Translations under genes and position numbers: made by a program | In this document: piece by piece, positions 56,324 to 64,000 of the stretch | Position numbering within the stretch: the first letter of the stretch is position 1 | Layout: each line of letters starts with the position of its first letter | The notes under the pieces: model-generated | The model's database searches: none | The model's input: the letters and a program-made list of their open reading frames with translations, nothing else | What the model was told of the DNA's origin: nothing | Source of the DNA: Podospora bellae-mahoneyi | Lineage: Eukaryota; Ascomycota; Sordariomycetes; Sordariales; Podosporaceae | Assembly: GCF_035222275.1 (NCBI RefSeq) | Contig: NC_085883.1 | Span: 2,356,001 to 2,420,000, forward strand | Direction: 5' to 3' | DNA: 64,000 bases

Positions 56324-57766
56324 ATGATGCGCAGACGCCACAAGAAATCACGCCGGGGATGTCTGGAGTGCAAGAAGCGGCATATCAAGGTGAGTTGTGC
56401 TCGGTCACTATACAGAAACATGTTCAACCGCCGACAACGGTTTGCAGTGCGATGAAACCCGGCCACGGTGCATCAACTGCACGACTGTGGAGAGGGAGTG
56501 CCAGTACTCGACCCCTGGATACCAATCACCTTCCGAGACCTCAGGGAGTCCCGCGCCGGTATCTCAACAGACGCCCTTCCCAGGCTCCGTCTCGACCCCT
56601 GCCTCGGTGGCGGCCTCGGACCACAGCATGCCCGCTCCGGCTCTCTCGCCGGAGGCACCGGCACCACCTATGCTGGACATGCGAACTTTTCCTCACACTG
56701 GGGACATGAACGGCAAAGTCGACATCGTGCACATGCAGCTGTTTTATCACTATGTGACCAACCACTCGGACATCTATCCGTTTGTCGATTACGATGGTGG
56801 ACTGAAACGCATCATTGTCGAAGTTGCCCTCCAAGAGCCGTTTCTTTTGCACTCGATCCTCGCAATGGCAAGCCGGCATCTGAGTATGACCGGAACCGGC
56901 AACACGGCCTATTACCACGACCTTGCCATTGAGCTTCAGACGCAAGCATTGTCTCTATTCAACAGCTTCGATGTCGAGTATTTTGCCCAGTCGATCGAGC
57001 GACGAGTGCCCGTCTTCCTGTTCTCTGCGATCCTAGGCTTTCATGCCTTGTGCGACATGCTGGCGTACCAAGACGACACCTATCCCTCCAACCTGGCCAG
57101 GCTTACAGGATACTTTCGTCTCCATCGAGGCATTCTTTCAGTCATGGAAGGCCACTGGGAAGATCTCAAGAAGACGGAGCTTAGCATCCTCTTTGACCAC
57201 ATCGTCCCTCGTTGGTATGAGATCAGTGATAATGACGGCGGCTCGGATTGCGACGACATCAAACAACGAGTTCGGGAATCCCCAGATCTGGATGATGGGC
57301 AGCGGGAGGCGTTTTTCAAGGTCCTCAAGTATCTCCAGTGGGTGTTTGATGCCACGCCCAACTATCGCAGCCGAGCTCATATGTTGTGCAGTTTTGCGTA
57401 AGTTGACTTCGCACGAATCGTGAGACGACGACTGACTTTAGCAGTGTGATGATTCCTAGACCCTTTGTCGATGCTGTCGAGGTAGGCAAGCCTGAAGCGC
57501 TGGCCATACTCGCCTACTTTTATGTCGCCCTGCATTTCTGTCGTGACATCTGGCTGATTGGAAACTCGGGCCAGTTTCTGTTGACGTCGGTTGCCATTCA
57601 CCTCAACCAGCTCGGCCCAGAGTGGTCGGCCTGGTTGGAGAAGCCATGTCAAATGTTGCGGGAGTCTTTGGAGGAGGACAAACTCAACACCCGGTCCTCT
57701 GCTACCAGCATCGCCTCGGCTTCACCCCTGCCAACCTGGAGCCATTCAGGACTCGACGATCCATGA
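56324..57766 (+). CDS. Zn2Cys6 transcription factor
   Basis: Exons 56324-56389, 56448-57397 and 57445-57766 give 445 residues. The first intron (58 nt) splits the zinc cluster: MMRRRHKKSRRGCLECKKRHIK joins CDETRPRCINCTTVEREC, restoring CX2CX6CX6CX2CX6C with a basic N-terminal arm. A Ser/Pro linker leads to the helical effector region (MQLFYHYVTNHSDIYPFVDYD, LLHSILAMASRHLS, ALSLFNSF), the layout of Upc2/sterol-uptake-type and related C6 factors. Which targets it controls is unknown; closeness to ERG27 is only suggestive. The second acceptor is a tandem TAGCAG (57440 and 57443), so isoforms with or without one extra Ser are possible. The stop is 149 bp before the acetyltransferase ATG. Confidence 0.88.
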
Positions 57767-57874
57767 GTGGCTACACAGTGCCCTATGTCACATGATTTCT
57801 CTGGGCAAACTGGACCATCTCAGCCTGAGACCAGTCGGTCACCCACCGCTCCACCACAACCTCAACGACCAACG

Positions 57875-57875
<1 letters not shown>

Positions 57876-57906
<31 letters not shown>
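57876..57906 (+). repeat. (TG)15 dinucleotide repeat in the GNAT leader
   Basis: An uninterrupted TG tract ends nine bases before the ATG of the acetyltransferase gene, inside the 149-bp gap after the Zn2Cys6 gene. It must lie in the 5' UTR or core promoter. Confidence 0.95.
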
Positions 57907-57908
<2 letters not shown>

Positions 57909-57915
57909 CGCCGCA

Positions 57916-58793
57916 ATGGGTCACGATATCGTCATCTCCCGCCCTTCCGAGGCTGATGCTGGGCGCATCGCAGAAATCCACATCTCCGCCATGGGTTCGA
58001 ACCCACTCCTGCATGCACAGTTTCCCACGCCAGAAGGTCTCCAGGCGCTTCGCCGCTTTCTCGAGGCCGAGACGCTCGACGAGATTCGCGACGCAGTGTC
58101 TGGTGTTTTGGTCTCGCGGGATGGCCCAGATGGACCGGTGACTGGGTTCGTGAAATGGACCTCCCCATCCCATCCCCAGGATGTCAAGCTTGAAAGGGGC
58201 GATATTGTCCACCTGGATGGATGCTGCCGTCGATTTTTGGATGAATACGCTTCGCTCGCCGAGCAAGCCAAGGAGAGATCGATGCGAGATGAGCCGCCTT
58301 GCTACCGTAAGTGTGCTCCCACCATCTTATCCCGTGCTGGCGTTGCTTGGCGGCGCGGGTGTATCCTAGACAGATATGCAAAGTCTGGGGAAGTTGCAAT
58401 GCCGTCATCAATATCTGGCTCCGAGAACGTCCGAGGGGAGCCTTGTTTACGTCCGTTTTCATGATAATCGTCACCCGGGTCGGGCCGCCTCCTCCGATGT
58501 TATCAGGCAAAGCTAATCGACTGTACGGGTTAGGATTGAGTTTTGTCTGTGCGGATCCTGAATATCAGGGTAGAGGGATAGGTACGCAGTTGACTCGGAA
58601 GGTGTTGGAGCTGGCCGAGGAGGACAACCTGGCGGTCTACCTGGAGAGCACCGATGTGGCTGTCTCCATTTATCAACGACTTGGATTCCATGCTATCGAT
58701 AGTTTCGAAATGCAAATTCCGGGCCGGCAAGAGACAGAGAGGGTGGTTTACAAGGAGGTGTGCATGATATGGTACCCTTCTGGCCAAAGATAG
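57916..58793 (+). CDS. GNAT-family N-acetyltransferase
   Basis: Exons 57916-58306 and 58534-58793 join across a 227-nt intron (GTAAGT donor, TTAG acceptor) to give 216 residues starting MGHDIVISRPSEADAGRIAEI. Splicing brings CYR next to LSFVCADPEYQGRGIGTQL, the acetyl-CoA-binding motif A of GNAT enzymes (QGRGIG). It is followed by VYLESTDVAVSIYQRLGFHAID, the usual motif-B helix and strand. Without the intron the fold would lack its cofactor site. The N-terminal half contains a VSGVLVSRD...GFVKW strand pair. The acceptor substrate is unknown. It probably shares regulation with the adjacent Zn2Cys6 gene. Confidence 0.88.
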
Positions 58794-59229
58794 CAATTCC
58801 CGGCCGACTAACACACACAACGAATCGGTCCTTTCCCAATGTCGGTCATACATTATAGTCGATAGTAGCAAAGATATTATCCGGCCTCGGATTGGCCAAT
58901 TTCAGAAAGCGTTGAACAAAAAGAAGATTCCAACTGATACACTTACACTAGATCCGGATCAAGGCAACGGTTGCTGGCTGCTGGCTGCTAACTAACCCGC
59001 CCCCCCCCCCACACACACCCTGATGACGGGCTTCATCCTGGGGAAAACAACCCCGGATTTCCACCCTCGACACGTGCTTTTGGACTCCAACAACGAGTTC
59101 TCCAATATAGGGTCTGTTCCTTCAACAAAAGAGAAACAAGGTTCCACCCGACACATGTGTCGCACGACAGTAGAGGATCAGGACGGGTTATATGTTCTGC
59201 ATCACTTGACCTCTTTTGAGATTCAGCCT

Positions 59230-59261
59230 TGGGGTTGAACAAGACCTCCTGTTCAACCCCA
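59230..59261. repeat. Perfect 12-bp hairpin
   Basis: TGGGGTTGAACA (59230-59241) and its exact reverse complement (59250-59261) flank an 8-base loop AGACCTCC. It sits about 440 bp past the acetyltransferase stop and could form a stable stem in DNA or RNA. Confidence 0.85.
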
Positions 59262-60911
59262 GAATTAGAACCCCCGCGGCCCTGCCGTGTGCGTGCAACC
59301 GCACAAAGCAGCCGGGGGGGGGGACCCTGTGGATGTCTCCTCTCCGCATTGCGGGGTGGGGGAGGGGGGGGCAGGATGGATGAATGGATGGATGGATGGA
59401 GGGGTTCAGCGGAATGATGATGATGAGTGGGAAGGGAAGGGTGGCACATGGCATATCGAATGCTCGTCAATTTTCTTTCACACCACAACGGATTGTTGTT
59501 CATCCAATTGTTTTTTAGATTCCGGCAGGCAACATGGCGGTGTCAAAATTTTCGGAGGGGGTTGTGACATGATGTTCTGTGGGGGAAGACTGATGATGAT
59601 GATGATGATAGAGACGGGACTGACAGCAAATGCTTGACGAACAGAACTACGCAGACAACAAATGGAACACCACAACGAAAAAGAGTCGGATGGTAACACC
59701 AGCCTCGTCAAATCAGCAAAAATCGGCAGAGGGCCATGCCATCCAAGAAATCCCCAAGCGCTTGCCAAGTTCGTTTCATGACCGCCTTTTCCGATTCAAA
59801 ACTGGTGTGGTGTCGGTGTCGTGTGTGTCGTGCATTTGGCTGCGATAGCAGCACAAGTCGGCATTTTTATTTTGTTTTTGTTTTTCTGGAGGAGAGAGCG
59901 AGTGACTGACTCGAACCATTACGTTACAAGTATTCCCAAACGGGCGGACAGCAGCAGGGGGCCCCGCAGCTACATGCGGAAGACATTCCAGGTTCCGGCG
60001 CCGGGCAGTCATCAGGCCCGGCTCTTTTTCGATCTGGGCTTACCGTTGGCCGCCCCACAGCGGGCTGCAGCGAGTGTTTTTCCCCAGGGGTACGTACACA
60101 CGCGACCGTTATCGCCGGCTTACAATTATGTTTCTCGCAATTGAATCTCGGAGAGGGGGCCTGTGATAAGGCTGTTTGTTTCGTTTCGCTATCGGTTGGA
60201 CATGCATATCATCAAACAGCCAGAGGACACAAGCACAAGCGACCACAGAAACGGGAATAGATGGGTGATGGACACACCTACACTATCACCCTACCTACCT
60301 ACCTATCTGCCACCTATTACAGGCGGCATCTACCTATCTCACGGGAAGCCCAGTCTTCAAAGGAGGGGGTGGGTGCTCTTCCCGTCGTACACTGTAGTGT
60401 AGGTGTTAGTGAATGACGTTTCCATCACCAAGAACCACCGCAGCGGATCCTGGTCCACAGAGGTCCATCGCTAATTCCGCCTTCATCGTCTCCGAATGTC
60501 TGGGCACCAGTTCTGACAGTCCACTTTCTGCGTTTCGTTACCTCACACATTCTGGGACATCTCGAGCTTCCATCTTGCTGCTGTCTGAGCCATTCCTTAT
60601 TACCCATTGGCCTGGCTCCAGAACAGACCGCCCGTTCGTTGTTCCTTACATTATCCATCAGTGGGGAGGACTCCAACGTCACAAGCAGCCACCACCACCA
60701 CCATCACCACCATCACCACCATCACCACCAGCCCGGAAAAAACAAACAGCAACAATCAACAACAACAACAACGACAACAACAACGAGAAAACCACAACGT
60801 TTTATTAATTACGACGTTCAAACTGGGACCCCTGCCCACATCACTTTCAAAACGGATTCCCACGCGTGTGTGTACGTTTGAACCATTCTTCGACGACTAC
60901 GCAAATGACGC

Positions 60912-60930
60912 AGATAAGCCTGGCTTATCT
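60912..60930. promoter_or_regulatory. Palindromic double GATA site
   Basis: AGATAAGCC-T-GGCTTATCT is a perfect palindrome around one central base. Each half is an HGATAR site, the binding word of fungal GATA factors such as AreA/NIT2. It lies about 1.1 kb before the ATG of the TamA-like gene. Confidence 0.55.
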
Positions 60931-62058
60931 CGCCCTAGTCTCGATCATCACCTAGATCCTCCCCTTCCCCCCCTTCTTATCCTTATCCCCCACATCAATT
61001 TGAAGACAACACCACATCTCTGATATTCCTGCCTCATTTACAGGGCTAGGTGGCCGTGTTTTCTTTCTTTATCTTTCCCGAGACATCATCATTCACCACC
61101 GCATACATACGGACGGAAGTACTACTACACCGCCAACCACCCCCATACCGAGGTGAACGTCGTCTGGGGACGGACGGGAACACGGGAAAACCTTGGAATC
61201 AACTGGCGAGAGATAAGCTCACATATTCAACGGCTTTTTTCTTACATCGGGACGACTATTCGGTCATCAACACGCCCCCCCCTCTGTGTTTACAGTACGC
61301 CCCTGTGTTGTGTCATCAACAGCAGCGGCAACAGCTCAACCAATCCACCCAAGTGCTTCTTTCTTGATAGAGAGATAGGGAAACTTTCCGAGTACCTATA
61401 GCCCCCCTGCGATAACTGTGCCGAAACCGAGCAGCAGGCAAGGCAAGGCAACCTTATCTTCAAAGGCCCTGTTGTTCATTACACATCTCTTATCAGTTAT
61501 CGACTTCGGCCCAACCACCAACCAGCAACACCTTTTACCAGCCTGCCTCTTTGAGAAACTGCTGACATAACGGTTTTCCTCGTTGGGGTGTGTGTGATTC
61601 CATCTCGTGACGACCACAGGCGCGGACCCTGTTCTCTCTCTCTCGGCTTAAGGAATTCGGTCAAAGCTCGATCAATCTGTTTGGTTCTCCACGCGGGGTG
61701 GTGACATACCGTCTGATCATCCTTTTCTGGGCTGAAGGATTTGACTATAGGAAAGTGGAGTTGTGAGTAGTGTGGTCTATTCTCTGGGCCGCCGTCATTG
61801 ACTAGATATTCCGCGGGGGAAAATACTGTCTTCTTGTCCATCCATCTCTCTGAGAGGCTGACAGCGGAAGGAGAGGTCATTTTCGTGCATATTCCAACCA
61901 GACACGGCTTGCGATACCACCACCCCCTCCCGTCCGTCTTTTTTCCTCGGAACTGTTGGAACACGCAAGTTTTGATTTTGGGGGCTGCCCGGACTTAATT
62001 TTTTTTTTTGAACATTCGGGAGTTCCCGAACATAGACGTCCCTTTTTAACAAGCAGCC

Positions 62059-64000
62059 ATGTCCACCTCGATCGCCGTCCCAAGGACGGCCCCAATAGCT
62101 ATCGCGCCAAAACCCCCCGCGGCACGCTTCCCACCGAGTCGACAGGGCAGTGTGCACCACCACGGCCACAACTTTGACTCTTACGGGAGCGGGTTCAACT
62201 CGCCTGATTCGGGGTCGGTGCTGAGCTTGAACACGCCGCCGTGCGAGGCTTGCCGGAACAGGAGGAGTGAGTGCGTTATGGGTGAGGATACTGAGGAGCA
62301 CTGCGTGGCTTGTCAGTATAGTGGGACCGAGTGCTCGTTGGTGGAGAGCAGTGGGAGTAGCAGCCCTTTGGGGGCGAGGAAGAGGAAGTTGAATGGAGGG
62401 GATGGGGCGGAGGAGGGGAGGAGTAAGAGGAGGTGAGACAGAACAATTTTTTTTTAAAAAAAAAAAAAATTTCTTTTTTTGTTCTTTTTGCTGATGACAG
62501 GATGGGAGGGGTGGGGGCCACGTTTTATGTGAATGGCTCTCTTCTTCTGCTTCTTCTTCATCATATTCCTTTCTGTTTTCTTTTCTACTTCTTACCTACC
62601 TATGCCCACCCCCACCAAAGGCCAAGATAGGCCATCGAGATCTTGTGTCTCTACCAGGACTTACCTGACATGTTGATTGGTCAATAGTTCCCCAGGACGG
62701 TCTGATAACAGATCGCAGCGTCGGCGGCAGAACCAGCACCACCAGCAACCCAGCGTCTCGTGCACCACGACCAGCAGCTCCCTAATCGAAGACATGGCCA
62801 ACTTTGGCGGGCCCACGCTGCTTAAGCGCACGTTGGGGCTGCAGGCGGATCGGTACTGCCAGTACATTGGGCCCACCACTGACTTTGAACCCTCGCTCAT
62901 CAACCTGTCATCATTCGACCCGCAAGATGAGAGTCTGCTCGCGAGGGGGACGTTGAGGAGGGTGAGCGACAACGACACGTTCTTGTTGCTGCCGGACAAC
63001 AACACGCCAGGGTATGATCACATCGTCGAGGACGCGGACGAGATTGAGAACATTGTGGCGCCGCACGGGAGGAGGCTGATCGACCTCTACTTTCGGGTAG
63101 TGCACCCGGGCTTTCCCATCATTCAACGGAGTGTGTTTTATGAAAAGTACGAGAGGAGCCATCGCGAGTTTTCGCCGCCGTTGCTGGCGGCCGTGTATAT
63201 CCTGGCCATCAACTGGTGGGAGCACGAGGAGGAGCTGGCGGGGTTGCCGAAGCCGAATGTGAGGGAGCTGGAGAGGTTGGTGAGGACCACGTTGGCGGAT
63301 GCCATGTACAGGCCGAAGCTGTCGACGATACAGGCGGGGCTGCTGTTGAGCCAGAGGCCGGAGGGGGATCAGTGGGCGCCAACTGCGCAGCTTGTGGCGG
63401 TGGGACAGGAGCTGGGGTTGCATTTGGACTGCACGAACTGGAAGATTCCGCCTTGGGAGAGGGGGTTGAGGAAGAGGCTGGCTTGGGCTCTGTATTTGCA
63501 GGTTAGTTTTTTTTTTTTTTTTTTTTCCTCATTTTTTTCTTTTTCAATTTTTTTTTCATTCTCGTAGTGTATGACTTGTATGATATTGACTTGTTTTGTC
63601 CAGGATAAATGGGGCGCCCTCGTCCACGGCCGACCTTCCCACATCTTTGCGTCCAACTGGGCCGTCCAGCCGCTCAACCCCAACGACTTTCCCGACATTG
63701 AATTCGACGAGACCGACTCCGAGGAACGGCTCGAGCTTGAGAGGGGTCGGGTCCTTTTCAGGCAAATGGTCCAGCTTTCCCGAATCCTGGCCGAAATCCT
63801 GGACACGTTTTACACTTTGCAGGCAACCTCTCAGATCGCCAACGCCGGCCCGCAGGGCACTCAGCTCGTCTTGTCCCTCGCCAAGCCCATCCAGCTCAAG
63901 CTCAAGGAGTGGTATTCCGCCCTCCCGGCCCTCGTCAGGATGGACTCGACCTTTCAGACCACACCCTCGTCCTCTTCGGGGAGCAGGTTCTCCCCGATCG
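62059..64000 (+). CDS. DAL81/TamA-like Zn2Cys6 regulator, 5' part (runs past the window end)
   Basis: Exons 62059-62432, 62688-63501 and from 63604 to the window edge stay in phase. The first exon encodes a Pro/Ser/His-rich N-terminus and a zinc cluster CEACRNRRSEC-x9-CVACQYSGTEC, then a basic KRKLN/SKRR stretch. The 255-nt intron 1 includes a T-run followed by an A-run. The second exon begins SSPGRSDNRSQRRR and has PTLLKRTLGLQADRYCQYIGPT and the start of the fungal-specific effector domain (RLIDLYFRVVHPGFPIIQRSVF, LLSQRPEGDQWAPTAQLVAVGQELGLHLDC, KRLAWALYLQDKWGALVHGRPSHI). These blocks suit the Dal81/TamA group, co-activators of nitrogen catabolism. The C-terminus lies outside the window. Confidence 0.82.

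Larger units (their letters stand above)
58794..62058. promoter_or_regulatory. Long upstream region of the TamA-like regulator
   Basis: This 3.3 kb region lies before a nitrogen-type regulator gene. It holds a perfect 12-bp-arm hairpin (59230-59261), an ATGG repeat near 59380, CAC/ACA triplet runs (60690-60790), and several GATA-type words (AGATAAG, CTTATC) between 60900 and 61500, including a palindromic pair at 60912-60930. Open frames are repeat-driven. A long leader is plausible. Confidence 0.5.

Noticed and set aside
52660-58793. Secondary-metabolite cluster (ERG27, regulator, GNAT)
   Set aside because: There is no polyketide, peptide or terpene backbone enzyme or transporter here, and ERG27 is a core sterol gene.
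62446-62472. T-run then A-run as a transposon or retroposed tail
   Set aside because: It lies inside a well-supported intron and has no flanking duplication. Simple low complexity explains it.

Overview
This window reads as nuclear DNA of a filamentous ascomycete, most likely a Sordariomycete of Sordariales type. The evidence is GC-rich genes with short introns (mostly 47-125 nt) that have GTAAGT/GTATGT donors and CTAAC-like branch sites, two Zn2Cys6 regulators, CT-rich promoters and telomere-like TTAGGG boxes. I could support 24 protein genes and one tRNA-Val(AAC). Almost all are conserved core genes. No CRISPR array, rRNA gene or recognisable intact transposon is visible. Exon boundaries were placed by eye from splice signals, reading phase and family resemblance.

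Layout. 1-8 kb: the 3' part of a BCS1-like AAA ATPase, HMG-CoA synthase (ERG13) and a peroxisomal LPX1-like hydrolase ending in SKL. 8-19 kb: tRNA-Val, a CCDC174-like protein, a small membrane protein, homoserine dehydrogenase (HOM6), the tRNA m7G methyltransferase subunit TRM8, and the sorting nexin MDM1. 19-33 kb: a two-RRM SR/Npl3-like protein with a 6-nt microexon, the helicase DBP9, an SLC49-type MFS transporter, QCR6 and a WBP2-like PY-motif protein. 33-38.8 kb: a long stretch without a convincing gene. 38.8-48 kb: a formin GBD/FH3 protein lacking FH2, an Apd1-type ferredoxin-like protein, an unknown protein and RAD10/ERCC1. 50-64 kb: a secreted GH47 mannosidase, ERG27, an OB-fold protein, a Zn2Cys6 factor packed against a GNAT acetyltransferase, and the 5' part of a DAL81/TamA-like regulator behind a 3.3 kb upstream region.

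The genes belong to unrelated housekeeping pathways: sterol synthesis, respiration, amino-acid synthesis, tRNA modification, ribosome assembly, DNA repair and membrane contact. There is no evident metabolic cluster. ERG13 and ERG27 are both sterol genes but lie about 48 kb apart.

The most unusual pattern is compositional. In many moderately expressed genes, on either strand, the coding strand begins an exon with C-ending codons and ends it with G-ending codons, and it returns to C-ending codons after the next intron. Other items worth following are a two-copy dispersed repeat found only in 3'/3' intergenic regions, a long hairpin just past ERG27, a palindromic GATA site upstream of the TamA-like gene, telobox motifs, and an OB-fold protein whose role I could not assign.
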